Assembly (NCBI RefSeq): GCF_001514115.1 | Contig: NZ_KQ948454.1 | Location: 62,001-126,000 of the forward strand | Origin: Streptomyces olivochromogenes | Lineage (GTDB): Bacteria; Actinomycetota; Actinomycetes; Streptomycetales; Streptomycetaceae | DNA: 64,000 bases | Direction of reading: 5' to 3' | Shown here: piece after piece, positions 33,088-42,032 of the stretch | How positions within the stretch are numbered: the first letter of the stretch is position 1 | How the letters are laid out: the number at the start of each line of letters is the position of its first letter | Position numbers and translations under genes: made by a program | Notes under the pieces: generated by a model | The model's database searches: none | The model's input: the letters and a program-made list of their open reading frames with translations, nothing else | What the model was told of the DNA's origin: nothing

Positions 33088-35211
33088 ATGTCCGCACACC
33101 CGCGCATACGCCCCGGCGCGCTCGGCGCCGCCGTCTGCACCGCACTCCTGGGCACGGTGCTGGCCTCGCCCGCCGCGCACGCCGCGGCCCCCTCCCCGCA
33201 CCGGCACACCCTGTCCGGCTCGCGCCCCGGATACGCCACCGCCGGCGCGGACGCGGGCGCGGTGCCGGCCGACCAGCGCCTCACCGCCCGCCTCTACCTC
33301 GGCTCCCGCGACCCGGGCGGCCTGGCCGCGTTCCTCCGGCAGGTGACCGACCCGCACAGCCCGCACTACCGGCACTTCCTCACCCCCGCCGCCTACCAGC
33401 GGCGCTTCGCCCTCGGACCGGCCGAACACCGGGCCGTGGCCGACTGGCTGACCCGGGCCGGCCTCACCGTCACCCGGGACACCGCGCACTACATGGACGT
33501 CTCCGGCCCCGAAAGAGCCGTACGGCAGGCGCTCGGAAGCCCCATCCACCACTACCGCACGGCCCGGGGGACGGTCAGCGCGCCGTCCGGCGACCTCAGC
33601 GTCCCGAGCTCCCTCGGCACCGAGGTGGTGGCCGTCTCCGGGCTGTCCGCGCCCGCCGCCGCCCACCCGCAGTCCCACCGCACCACCACCCCGCTGCACC
33701 CGCCGCGCCCACCGCACCCGCGGCCCTCCGGCACCTCCGTCGCAGACGCCGACGACACCGGCGCCGTCTGCTCCCCCTCCTTCGGCGGGACCCCGGCCAC
33801 CGGTCTGCCGACCGCCTACGGCGCGACACCCGCCTACGCGCCCTGCCCGTACGTCCCCGCGCAGCTGCGTCACGCGTACGGAGCGGGCGGTGCCCACGCG
33901 ACCGGCAAGGGCACCACCATCGCCATCGTCGACGCCTACGGCTCCCCCACCATGCCCGCCGACGCCGACCGGTACGCCCGCGCCACCGGTGACCGCCCCT
34001 TCCGTCCGGGCCAGTACCGCCAGCGGGTCACCCCGAAGGACTGGAACGTGGGCTCCGCGTGCGCGCCTCCCGCGTCCTGGGCCGGCGAGGAGGCCCTGGA
34101 CGTCGACATGGCCCACGGTCTTGCCCCCGACGCGCACGTCCTCTACATGGGCGCCGACTCCTGCCTCGACGCCGACCTCATGGACGCCGAGGCCACCGTC
34201 ATCGACCACCGCCTGGCCGACTCCATCTCCAACTCCTGGGCCGAGATCATCCACTCCGACCCCGGACATCTGACCCCGGACCTCGTGAACGCCTGGAACC
34301 TGCTGTTCGAGCAGGCCGCCGCGGAGGGCATCGGGGTGTACTTCGCCGCCGGGGACTGCGGAGACTCCTCGCCCGGCGCCGCCGAGACCGGCGTCAACTG
34401 CGACCCGAAGACCACCGCCGCCCAGGCGGACTTCCCCAGCGGCTCCCCCTGGGTCACCTCCGTCGGAGGCACCACCCTGGCCCTCGACCGGCACGGGAAC
34501 TACGCCTGGGAGACCAGCATGGGCGACGAGCTGTCGGTCCTCACCGACAGCACTTCCGCCGCCCGGTCATCCGCCGCCCGGTCATCCGCCTCCCGGACAT
34601 CGGCCTCCCGGACATCCTCCCGGACATCCGGCAAGGCCTGGGGCCCCCTCCCCGGAGTGTTCGCGTTCGGCGGCGGAGGCGGCCCCAGCGACTTCCCGCA
34701 GCCCTGGTACCAGCGCGGGCACACACCCGCCGGCGGCCACGGCACCCCGGCGCGGCGCACCACCCCCGACGTGGCCATGGAGGGCGACGGCGCGCTGCCC
34801 GTCCTGGTGGGACTCACCGACGGCGGCACCTTCCAGCTCGTGGGCTTCGGCGGCACCTCCGCCGCCACCCCCGCCTTCGCCGCGCTCCAGGCCGACGCCC
34901 AGCAGGAGACCGGCCATCCGCTGGGCTTCGCCAACCCGCTGCTGTACGCGCTCGGCGGCAGTCCGGTCTTCCGCGACGTCACCGACCACCCCGCCGCCGC
35001 GGGTACCGGCCCGCTCACCGCCGTCCGCGACTACGGCCCCTCGCCGACGGCCCAGGCCCCGTCCGACGACCAGCAGCGCTACGTCCTCTACGCCCTGGGC
35101 CGCGACTACGGCCTGCACGCCGTCCCCGGCTACGACGACGCCACCGGACTCGGTTCCCCCTCCCCCGCCTATCTGCGGTGGATGCGCCGTACCGGCGGCA
35201 TCCCGCGGTGA
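33088..35211 (+). CDS. Secreted S53 (sedolisin/kumamolisin-type) serine peptidase
   Basis: 707 residues, ATG start. Signal peptide ends near AAHAAAP (about residue 32); the pro-kumamolisin activation domain runs to about 190 (RLYLGSRDPGGLAAFLRQ, SPHYRHFLTP, YMDVSGPERAVRQALGS). Catalytic domain: GEEALDVDMAHGLAPDA supplies Glu and Asp, GFGGTSAATPAFAALQ the nucleophile Ser, and FRDVTD starts the C-terminal calcium site. An unusual Ser/Ala/Arg repeat ([20 protein letters not shown]) lies at about 490-512. It is expected to be an acid endopeptidase acting outside. 128 bp separate it from the M23 gene; its stop overlaps the next start (GTGA). Confidence 0.93.
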   Translation: MSAHPRIRPGALGAAVCTALLGTVLASPAAHAAAPSPHRHTLSGSRPGYATAGADAGAVPADQRLTARLYLGSRDPGGLAAFLRQVTDPHSPHYRHFLTPAAYQRRFALGPAEHRAVADWLTRAGLTVTRDTAHYMDVSGPERAVRQALGSPIHHYRTARGTVSAPSGDLSVPSSLGTEVVAVSGLSAPAAAHPQSHRTTTPLHPPRPPHPRPSGTSVADADDTGAVCSPSFGGTPATGLPTAYGATPAYAPCPYVPAQLRHAYGAGGAHATGKGTTIAIVDAYGSPTMPADADRYARATGDRPFRPGQYRQRVTPKDWNVGSACAPPASWAGEEALDVDMAHGLAPDAHVLYMGADSCLDADLMDAEATVIDHRLADSISNSWAEIIHSDPGHLTPDLVNAWNLLFEQAAAEGIGVYFAAGDCGDSSPGAAETGVNCDPKTTAAQADFPSGSPWVTSVGGTTLALDRHGNYAWETSMGDELSVLTDSTSAARSSAARSSASRTSASRTSSRTSGKAWGPLPGVFAFGGGGGPSDFPQPWYQRGHTPAGGHGTPARRTTPDVAMEGDGALPVLVGLTDGGTFQLVGFGGTSAATPAFAALQADAQQETGHPLGFANPLLYALGGSPVFRDVTDHPAAAGTGPLTAVRDYGPSPTAQAPSDDQQRYVLYALGRDYGLHAVPGYDDATGLGSPSPAYLRWMRRTGGIPR

Positions 35212-36671
35212 CACCGGACGCCATCGTGGTGGGGTCGGGGCCCAACGGTCTGGCCGCCGCCGTGGTCCTGGCCCGGCGCGGGCTCGCCGTGACCGTCCTG
35301 GAGGCGGCCGACACGCTCGGCGGCGGCACCCGGACCAGCGAACTGACCCTGCCCGGGCTGCTCCACGACCACTGCGCGGCCGTCCACCCGATGGCGCTCG
35401 CCTCGCCCTTCCTGCGGTCCCTCGATCTGGAGCGGCACGGCCTGGAGTGGCGACGGCCCGAGATCGATCTCGCCCATCCGCTCGATGACGGCCCCGCGGC
35501 CGTCCTGCGCCGGTCCCTGGAGGCCACGGCACGCTCCCTCGGCCCGGACGGAGCCGCGTGGGAGCGGCTGTTCGGGCCGCTGACGGACCAGTACGACTCC
35601 CTCGCGGCGGAGTTGCTGCGCCCGCCGCAGCGGCTGCCCCGGCATCCCCTCCCCCTGGCCCGGTTCGCACTGCACGCGGCGCTCGGCGCCACCGCCGTCG
35701 CGCGGCGCTGGCGCACGCCGGGCGCCCGCGCCCTGTTCGCCGGCGTCGCCGCGCACGCGATGGCGCCCCTGACCGCGCCGGGCAGCGCCGCCATCGGCCT
35801 CATGCTGACCGCGGCGGCGCACCGGCACGGCTGGCCCGTGGCACACGGTGGCTCAGGGGCCGTCACCCGTGCCCTGGCGGCGTGCCTGGCCGAACTCGGC
35901 GGCACCGTGGAGACCGGCGTCCGGGTGCGTTCGCTGGCCGAACTGCCGCCCGCGCGCGTCACGTTGCTGGATGTCGCGCCGCGTGCCGCCGTGGCGCTGT
36001 GCGGCGACCGGCTGCCCGCCCGCACCCGCCGCGCGTACGCCCGCTGGCGGCACGGGCCCGCCGCCTTCAAGGTCGACCTGGCCGTCGAGGGCGGTGTGCC
36101 CTGGCGCGACGAGTCCTGCCGCCGGGCCGGGACCGTCCACCTGGGCGGCACGCTGGAAGAGGTCGTGGACGCCGAACGGGCCGTGACACGCGGGCGGATG
36201 CCGGAGCGTCCCTTCGTCCTGGTGTCCCAGCAGTACCTCGCCGACCCGGTCCGCTCGGCGGGAGACGTGCACCCCGTCTGGGCGTACGCGCACGTCCCGC
36301 ACGGGTACGACGGCGACGCCACCGAAGCCGTACTCGACCGGATCGAGCGCTTCGCACCAGGCCTGCGGGAACGCGTGGTCGCCCGTGCGTCGATGTCCGC
36401 GTCCCGGCTGGAGGCGTACAACGCCAACTACGTGGGCGGTGACATCCTCACCGGCGCCAACACCCCGCGCCAGCTGCTCCTGCGCCCCCGCGCGGCCCTC
36501 GATCCCTACGACACCGGCATCCCCGGCGTCTTCCTGTGCTCGGCGGCGACCCCGCCCGGTCCCGGCGTGCACGGGATGTGCGGCTACCACGCGGCGCGCT
36601 CGGCCTTGCACCACCTGGGGGACCCGCACGGTCGGGCACCGGGCTCCCGGGGTGGCCCGTACCTAATCTGA
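35208..36671 (+). CDS. FAD-dependent oxidoreductase, phytoene-desaturase-like
   Basis: 487 residues from the GTG overlapping the peptidase stop. AIVVGSGPNGLAAAVVLARR with VLEAADTLGGGTRTSE is the FAD-binding start of the NAD(P)/FAD-dependent oxidoreductase (CrtI/amine-oxidase-like) group; FLCSAATPPGPGVHGMCGYH at the end is the closing flavin-contact motif of the same group. Proteins like this are abundant in actinobacteria without assigned substrate; there is no carotenoid pathway nearby. Coupling to a secreted peptidase is odd for a cytoplasmic flavoenzyme and may only reflect compact packing. Confidence 0.85.
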   Translation: MTPDAIVVGSGPNGLAAAVVLARRGLAVTVLEAADTLGGGTRTSELTLPGLLHDHCAAVHPMALASPFLRSLDLERHGLEWRRPEIDLAHPLDDGPAAVLRRSLEATARSLGPDGAAWERLFGPLTDQYDSLAAELLRPPQRLPRHPLPLARFALHAALGATAVARRWRTPGARALFAGVAAHAMAPLTAPGSAAIGLMLTAAAHRHGWPVAHGGSGAVTRALAACLAELGGTVETGVRVRSLAELPPARVTLLDVAPRAAVALCGDRLPARTRRAYARWRHGPAAFKVDLAVEGGVPWRDESCRRAGTVHLGGTLEEVVDAERAVTRGRMPERPFVLVSQQYLADPVRSAGDVHPVWAYAHVPHGYDGDATEAVLDRIERFAPGLRERVVARASMSASRLEAYNANYVGGDILTGANTPRQLLLRPRAALDPYDTGIPGVFLCSAATPPGPGVHGMCGYHAARSALHHLGDPHGRAPGSRGGPYLI

Positions 36672-36675
36672 TGGC

Positions 36676-37089
36676 ATGTCAGATGATGTGTCGTACGAGC
36701 TGCTCGGCTTCGACAACGTACTGCTGCCCGTCGGGAACCTCGGCGCCGCGGTGGAGTTCTACGGGCGGGCCGGCATCCCGGTGGCGTTCCGGCTCGACGA
36801 GGCCGGGATCGCGCTGCTGAAGGTGGGCAAGGAGACGCCGGGGCTGCTGCTGCGACTGGAGGAGGAGCTCGGCCTCCGGCCGCCGCTGTGGGCCTCGGCG
36901 CGCGTATGGCTGGAGGTCAGTGACGCGCGGGCCGCGGCCGACGCGCTGGCCTCGGCGGGCATCCGGCCGCTCGCCCCCGCCTTCCCGGTCGCCACCGGCT
37001 GGACCGTCGAGATCGCCGACCCCTGGGGCAACGTCATCGGCTTCACGGACTACGGCAAGCGGCCCGAGCTGGGCCGCCATCAGGCGTGA
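36676..37089 (+). CDS. VOC-superfamily (glyoxalase/bleomycin resistance-like) protein
   Basis: 137 residues. One VOC beta-alpha-beta-beta-beta pair: LLGFDNVLLPVGNLGAAVEF, YGRAGIPVAFRLDEAGIAL, then RVWLEVSDARAAADALASA and VEIADPWGNVIGFTDY. The final DPWGN-GF block is classic for the family. Metal ligands are not all clear, so a binding or lyase function cannot be told apart. It starts 4 bp after the flavin enzyme, so it is probably co-transcribed. Confidence 0.85.
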   Translation: MSDDVSYELLGFDNVLLPVGNLGAAVEFYGRAGIPVAFRLDEAGIALLKVGKETPGLLLRLEEELGLRPPLWASARVWLEVSDARAAADALASAGIRPLAPAFPVATGWTVEIADPWGNVIGFTDYGKRPELGRHQA

Positions 37090-37124
37090 CCCCCCTCACT
37101 CCTTCGCACCACGCTCCCCCTGAC

Positions 37125-37183
37125 TTGAACATGTTCAAAAGCAGGTCTACATTCCTTCTCGACAGCGTTTTGAACGCGTTCAA
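37125..37183. promoter_or_regulatory. Two perfect 14-bp palindromes, probable TetR operators
   Basis: TTGAACATGTTCAA (37125-37138) and TTGAACGCGTTCAA (37170-37183) share TTGAAC-N2-GTTCAA and are centred 45 bp apart, just before the ATG at 37198. A TetR gene ends the three-gene unit that follows, so autoregulation is likely. The second site lies 14 bp from the start codon, so binding would block transcription or initiation. Confidence 0.75.
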
Positions 37184-37197
37184 GAAGGGGTGGGGAC

Positions 37198-37608
37198 ATG
37201 GACCTCACGGTCGTCGCGTACGTCATCTATCTGCTGGTCAGCATCGCGCTGACGGTCTGGGTGGCACGCACGCTCAGCCACAACGGGCGGATCTTCCTCG
37301 CCGATGTACTGCACGGCAACGAGAAGCTCGCCGACGCCGTCAACCACCTCCTGGTGGTGGGCTTCTACCTCGTCAACCTGGGCTTCGTCGCGCTCTATCT
37401 GAACGGCGACGACGGCGAGATCACCGACACCCGCGGGATCTTCGAAGCCCTGTCGACCAAGCTCGGCGTCGTCCTGCTCGTCCTCGGGGTCATGCACCTC
37501 GGCAACGTGTACGTGCTCAACAAGATCCGGCGGCGGGGCGTCATGGAGCGGGAGCAGCTGCCGCCCGTCGCGCCGACGGACTGGGTCGCGCCGGCGGCCG
37601 GGGCGTGA
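37198..37608 (+). CDS. Small integral membrane protein of a DCC/TetR operon
   Basis: 136 residues, ATG with AAGGGG-type RBS. Three membrane segments: VVAYVIYLLVSIALTVWVA, VNHLLVVGFYLVNLGFVALY and TKLGVVLLVLGVMHLGNVYV, with a TLSHNGRIFLADVLHGNEKL segment between the first two. No catalytic motif. Its stop overlaps the start of the DCC gene (GTGA). It may be the membrane partner or target of the thiol oxidoreductase. Function unknown. Confidence 0.8.
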   Translation: MDLTVVAYVIYLLVSIALTVWVARTLSHNGRIFLADVLHGNEKLADAVNHLLVVGFYLVNLGFVALYLNGDDGEITDTRGIFEALSTKLGVVLLVLGVMHLGNVYVLNKIRRRGVMEREQLPPVAPTDWVAPAAGA

Positions 37609-38120
37609 GCACCGTGACCGGCCTCGAGGCCACCCGTGACCGGGACGCCGTACGCGTCCCGGTCCTCGGGCTCACCGTCCTCTACGACGCCTCGTGCTCG
37701 CTGTGCACCTTCCTGCGCGACTGGCTGGGCAAGCAGCCCCAGCTGGTGCCGCTGCGGCTCGTGCCGGCCGGTTCCGAGCAGGCCAGGGCGCTCTTCCCCG
37801 CCCTCGACCACCGCGCCACCCTCGACGAGATCACCGTCGTCGGGGACGGCGGTCAGGTCTACCGCGGGGCCGCCGCCTGGGTCGTCTGCCTGTGGGCGCT
37901 GCGCGAGCACCGGCCGCTCGCCCACCGGCTGAGCACCCCGGCCGGGGCCCGGCTCGCCAAGGGCGCGATGCTCGCCGCCGCGAAGTGGCGCTCCACGCAC
38001 GCCCAGCAGGGGTGGGGCGGGGGCGCGTACCGGCGGGGCGACGGGTGGGTGTACGAGCCGGGCGTCGGGTGGACGTACCAGCCTCCCGGCTGTGACAGCG
38101 GCTCCTGTTCGACTCGTTAG
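37605..38120 (+). CDS. DCC-family (DUF393) thiol-disulfide oxidoreductase-like protein
   Basis: 171 residues from the GTG overlapping the preceding stop. LTVLYDASCSLCTFLRDWLG carries the DxxCxxC signature of the DCC family; LRLVPAGSEQARALFPALDH and DEITVVGDGGQVYRGAAAW are further family blocks. The C-terminus has a Gly/Trp/Tyr-rich GWVYEPGVGWTYQPPG segment and a CDSGSC motif. Proteins of this family are often linked or fused to HTTM proteins; an HTTM gene lies 6 kb upstream. Presumed redox function is inferred from fold and Cys pair. Confidence 0.87.
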   Translation: MSTVTGLEATRDRDAVRVPVLGLTVLYDASCSLCTFLRDWLGKQPQLVPLRLVPAGSEQARALFPALDHRATLDEITVVGDGGQVYRGAAAWVVCLWALREHRPLAHRLSTPAGARLAKGAMLAAAKWRSTHAQQGWGGGAYRRGDGWVYEPGVGWTYQPPGCDSGSCSTR

Positions 38121-38131
38121 GCTCTGTTCCC

Positions 38132-38902
38132 GTGCCAGCACCGACAGACAGCCCCGGCCCGGACGACACCAGCGCGCCCGGAAAGGCCCAGGAAAAGGGT
38201 CCCGCCAAGAGCGAGCAGACCCGCGCGCTGATCCTGGAGACCGCGCTGCGGCTGTTCCAGGAGCGGGGGTACGACAAGACGACCATGCGGGCGATCGCCC
38301 AGGAGGCCGGGGTCTCCGTCGGCAACGCGTACTACTACTTCGCCGGCAAGGAGCACCTCATCCAGGGCTTCTACGACCGGATCGGCGCCGAGCACCAGGC
38401 GGCGATCCGGCCGGTCCTGGAGCGCGAGAAGGATCTGGAGGCGCGGATCGCGGGAGTCCTGAAGGCGTGGCTGGACGTGGCGGAGCCGTACCACGAGTTC
38501 GCGGCGCAGTTCTTCAAGAACGCCGCCGACCCGGAGAGCCCGCTCAGCCCCTTCTCCACCGAGTCGGCGGGCCCGCGCGAGGAGGCCATCGCCATACACC
38601 GCGAGGTGCTCGCCGGGTCGAAGGCGAAGGTTCCGGAGGAACTAAGGGACGTCCTGCCCGAGCTGATGTGGCTGTCGCAGATGGGGCTCGTCCTGTACTG
38701 GGTCTTCGACCGCACGGAGGGGCGCGAACGCAGCTACCGGCTCGCCGAGCGCGGCGCCCGCCTCACCACCCGGGGCGTCTCACTGGCCCGCTTCCGCGTC
38801 CTGCGCCCGCTCGTCCACGAGGTGCACGAGCTGTTCACGGACTTCCTGCCGGGGATGACGAAGTTGCTGCCGGATCCGGGGCGGGGCTCCACGACCGGGT
38901 GA
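38132..38902 (+). CDS. TetR/AcrR-family regulator, probable autoregulator of the DCC operon
   Basis: 256 residues from a GTG 12 bp after the DCC stop. Helix-turn-helix: TMRAIAQEAGVSVGNAYYYF and AGKEHLIQGFYDRI, after TRALILETALRLFQERGYDK. A large helical ligand domain follows (about 70-240). N-terminal residues 1-25 are polar and disordered. The two TTGAAC-N2-GTTCAA palindromes before the first gene of the unit are its likely sites. The ligand is unknown. Confidence 0.92.
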   Translation: MPAPTDSPGPDDTSAPGKAQEKGPAKSEQTRALILETALRLFQERGYDKTTMRAIAQEAGVSVGNAYYYFAGKEHLIQGFYDRIGAEHQAAIRPVLEREKDLEARIAGVLKAWLDVAEPYHEFAAQFFKNAADPESPLSPFSTESAGPREEAIAIHREVLAGSKAKVPEELRDVLPELMWLSQMGLVLYWVFDRTEGRERSYRLAERGARLTTRGVSLARFRVLRPLVHEVHELFTDFLPGMTKLLPDPGRGSTTG

Positions 38903-38978
38903 CGCCCGTGATACGGGGCATGGCGGAGGGATGCGGCCTACGATGATGCTCTCGACACCAGCCCATGGGAGGCACGCG

Positions 38979-39587
38979 ATGTCCGCTGCATCCGCCGAGC
39001 AGCCTTTCAACTCTCGGCCACTCACGGCCATTGCCGACGAGATCATGGAACGCCATCCGGGCTACCGCGTCGAGATCATCGGAGGCCATCTCCTCGTGTC
39101 CCCCGCCCCGGATGTCCCCCACGCTCGCGCTCTGACCAAACTCATGCGCCCGTTCATCGCGGCAGGACTGGACGACGGCGAGACGGAGGTACTCCAAGGC
39201 ATCGGGCTCTGGCTGCCCACCGACACCGAGGACTACGCCATCCCTGACCTCGCGATCGTGGACGCCGATGTCGAGGACCACCTCGTAGAGAACAACTCCT
39301 ACGAACCGGTCTGCTTCCGCCTCGTCCTGGAGGTCACCTCCGGAAACTGGAAGAACGACCTGAAGACCAAGGTCACCGCCTACGCCCAGGCCGAAGTCCC
39401 TGTCTACGTGATCGTCGACCGCAAGCACCAGCGCCTGCACGTCCTCACCGACCCTGCCGGGGGCAGGTACGCGAACCACCGCCCGCACGCCCCCGGCGAA
39501 ATCGTCACCCTCCCCGATTCCATCGGCGCCAAGGTCACCCTCGACGTCGATGAAATCCTCAAAGCCGGGCAGCCGAAGGCTAATTGA
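38979..39587 (+). CDS. Uma2-family (DUF820) endonuclease-like protein, intact
   Basis: 202 residues from the ATG at 38979 (GGAGG 8 nt upstream). The PD-(D/E)XK core is visible: HPGYRVEIIGGHLLVSPAPD, then YAIPDLAIVDADVEDH, FRLVLEVTSGNWKNDLKTKV and AEVPVYVIVDRKHQRLHV. The Asp of IPDL, the Glu of LEVTS and the Lys of KTKV are the probable metal/catalytic residues. Family function is uncertain, though many Streptomyces carry dozens of copies. It is the intact counterpart of the frameshifted gene at 11537-12111. Its end overlaps the convergent MMPL gene by 8 bp. Confidence 0.88.
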   Translation: MSAASAEQPFNSRPLTAIADEIMERHPGYRVEIIGGHLLVSPAPDVPHARALTKLMRPFIAAGLDDGETEVLQGIGLWLPTDTEDYAIPDLAIVDADVEDHLVENNSYEPVCFRLVLEVTSGNWKNDLKTKVTAYAQAEVPVYVIVDRKHQRLHVLTDPAGGRYANHRPHAPGEIVTLPDSIGAKVTLDVDEILKAGQPKAN

Positions 39588-41997
39588 CGGCGTCCACCTC
39601 TCCCTCCGTCAACTCCAGGTCGTGCACCAGCGGTTCGTCGGTCACGAGGATGTGCCGGGCGCGGGCGCCGTACGACGAGGCCGTCGCCGACAGCAGATAC
39701 GCGCCGGGCGCCGGTACCGAGACGATGTACGAGCCGTCCGCCAGTGAGGTCACCCGGTCCAGCTGACGACCGCCCTTGCTGAGCAGGGTGAGGACCGCCC
39801 CGTCGACCGGCCCGCCCTCCGCGTCGCGGACGAAGCCGTGCACGACCGTCGGTCCTCCCGCCGAAGCCCGCGGCAGCGACTCCGCCTCCTCCGCGGGCTC
39901 CACCGCCAGGTGCGGCAGCCGCTTCTCCAGACCGGCCGGCAGCCACCAGTTGGACTTGCCGAGCAGATGCATCGCGGCCGGCACCAGCGCCGTACGGAGA
40001 ATGAACGCGTCGAGCGCGACCGCCGCCGCGAGGCCCACGCCCGCCATCGCCGCCCCCGAGTCACCGCTGAGGACGAAGGCGAGGAAGACGCAGACCATGA
40101 TCAGGGCGGCGGAGTTGATGACGCGGCTCGTCTCCGCGAGGCCGACCCGGACCGCCCGCGCGTTGTCCTTCGTGTGCACCCACTCCTCGTGCATCCGGCT
40201 CACCAGGAACACCTGGTAGTCCATGGAGAGGCCGAAGAGGAGGGAGAGCATGATGACGGGCAGGAAGGCGTTGATCGGGCCCTCCTTTCCGAGGCCCAGC
40301 AGGCTCAGACCCCAGCCCCACTGGAAGATCGCGACGAGGACACCGAAGGACGCGGCGGCCGCGATCAGGTTCATCAGGGCGGCGGTCAGGGGCACCACCA
40401 GGGAGCGGAAGGCGACCATCAGCAGCAGGAAGCCCAGCCCGATGATGGTGGCGACGAAGAGCGGCAGCCGGTCACCCGTGACGGTCGAGAAGTCCTTGGA
40501 GATCGCCGTCACACCGCCGACGTGGGCCTGCGCCCCGGCGTCCGGGATCACCTTGTCCCGCAGGGTGTCGATGAGCTGGTCCGTCTTCTCGGACTGCGGT
40601 GACGTGGTCGGTACGACCTGGATCACCGTGACGCCCTGCGCGGGCGGCAGCGCCGCGACCTGGGCGACGCCGTCGGTCGCGCGGATGCCCTGCACCAGCT
40701 TGTTCGTGTCGCCGCTGGTGGAGACCACCTGGAGCGGGCCGTTGAAGCCGGGTCCGAAGCCCTCCGCGAGAAGGTCGTACGCCTTCCGGGTCGTCGTCGA
40801 CGCGTCGTCGTTGCCCTGGTCGGTCGCGCCGAGCCGCAGCGACAGCACCGGGATCGCGAGGATCGCCATGACGACGACGGCCATCACGGCGATCGAGCGC
40901 GGGCGCTTCTGGACGCTCGCCGACCAGCGCGCCGCGAAGCCGCTGGCCCGCTCCGGCTCGGGGCCTTCGGCGGCCAGCTTGCGCCGCTGGCGGCGGCTGA
41001 GCACCCGGGAGCCGAGGAAGCCGAGCAGCGCGGGCAGCAGCGTGACCGCCGCGAGCACGCTGAACACGACGGTGAGCGAGGTGCCGATGACCACGCCGTC
41101 CAGGAAGCGCAGGTTGGTCACGAGCATCCCGGCGAGCGCGATGCACACCGTGCCGCCCGCGAACAGCACCGCGCGGCCGGAGGTGTTGAGGGCGGTGACC
41201 GCCGACTCCTCCGGGTCCATGCCGCGCAGGATGCCGCGCCGGTGCCGGGTGACGATGAACAGCGCGTAGTCGATGCCGACACCGAGGCCGATCAGCGTGG
41301 CGAGCAGCGGAGCCAGGTCGGGCACCGACGTCACATGGCTGAGCAGCTGGGTGGAGAACAGGCCCGTGCCCACCCCGAAGATCGCGATGCCGATCGGGAG
41401 CAGCATCGCGAAGAGCGACCCGAAGGCGAGGAAGAGGACGACCGCCGCGGCCAGGATGCCGATCATCTCGGCGAGTCCGGTGGGCGGTTCCTGGACGCGC
41501 TGGATCGCCTGGCCGCCCAGCTCGACGTGCAGACCGCCGCCTCGGGCGCCCTGTGCGGTGTCGACCACGTCCTGCACCAGTTCCTTGGGCACCGCGTTCG
41601 CCTGCTCGGCGAAGGTGATCTGGGCGTACGCGATCTTGCCGTTGGCGCTGATCTGCGCCGCGCCCCGGTCGCCCGCGTACGGGCTGGTGACGCCGCCGAC
41701 CCCCGCCATCTTGCCGATCCTGTCCAGCGCGGGCTGGATCCGGGACTGTACGGACTGGTCCCGGACGGTTCCCGTGTCGACCTTCCACACCACCGTGTCG
41801 GTGTCGCCCGCGCGCTCCGGGAAGGCCTTCTCCATCTGGTCGTACGCGCGCTTGGAGTCCGTGTTCGGAAGGGAGAAGACGTTCGCGTAATCCGTGCCCG
41901 CGGACGAGGCCGCGGCCCCGAGCCCGAGCAGTGCCCCCACCCACAGCAACAGGACCACCAGCCGGTGCCGATAGCACCACCGTGCCAATGTCGCCAC
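39580..41997 (-). CDS. MMPL-family RND transporter with C-terminal carboxypeptidase-regulatory-like domain
   Basis: 805 residues from the GTG at 41997, which has AAGGAG 8 nt upstream (a TTG two codons earlier is too close). Twelve membrane helices in two repeats, each after an outside domain: VEMIG-like ILAAAVVLFLAFGSLFAMLL and GVGIDYALFIVTRHRRG in the first; FLPVIMLSLLFGLSMDYQVF in the second, with the GxxxDY proton-relay motifs. After the last helix a soluble 90-residue tail (HGFVRDAEGGPVDGAVLTLL, SLADGSYIVSVPAPGAYLLS) fits the carboxypeptidase regulatory-like beta-sandwich. MMPL proteins export lipids or hydrophobic molecules. The tail is not usual in the family and may bind a partner. Confidence 0.88.
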   Translation of the reverse strand: MATLARWCYRHRLVVLLLWVGALLGLGAAASSAGTDYANVFSLPNTDSKRAYDQMEKAFPERAGDTDTVVWKVDTGTVRDQSVQSRIQPALDRIGKMAGVGGVTSPYAGDRGAAQISANGKIAYAQITFAEQANAVPKELVQDVVDTAQGARGGGLHVELGGQAIQRVQEPPTGLAEMIGILAAAVVLFLAFGSLFAMLLPIGIAIFGVGTGLFSTQLLSHVTSVPDLAPLLATLIGLGVGIDYALFIVTRHRRGILRGMDPEESAVTALNTSGRAVLFAGGTVCIALAGMLVTNLRFLDGVVIGTSLTVVFSVLAAVTLLPALLGFLGSRVLSRRQRRKLAAEGPEPERASGFAARWSASVQKRPRSIAVMAVVVMAILAIPVLSLRLGATDQGNDDASTTTRKAYDLLAEGFGPGFNGPLQVVSTSGDTNKLVQGIRATDGVAQVAALPPAQGVTVIQVVPTTSPQSEKTDQLIDTLRDKVIPDAGAQAHVGGVTAISKDFSTVTGDRLPLFVATIIGLGFLLLMVAFRSLVVPLTAALMNLIAAAASFGVLVAIFQWGWGLSLLGLGKEGPINAFLPVIMLSLLFGLSMDYQVFLVSRMHEEWVHTKDNARAVRVGLAETSRVINSAALIMVCVFLAFVLSGDSGAAMAGVGLAAAVALDAFILRTALVPAAMHLLGKSNWWLPAGLEKRLPHLAVEPAEEAESLPRASAGGPTVVHGFVRDAEGGPVDGAVLTLLSKGGRQLDRVTSLADGSYIVSVPAPGAYLLSATASSYGARARHILVTDEPLVHDLELTEGEVDAVN

Positions 41998-42014
41998 GCT
42001 CAACGCTCCTTAGT

Positions 42015-42032
42015 CGACCGGTCATCCGGTCG
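42015..42032. promoter_or_regulatory. Perfect inverted repeat before the MMPL transporter gene
   Basis: CGACCGG (42015-42021) and CCGGTCG (42026-42032) flank TCAT, 18 bp upstream of the GTG at 41997. Position and symmetry fit a repressor operator. Confidence 0.6.
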
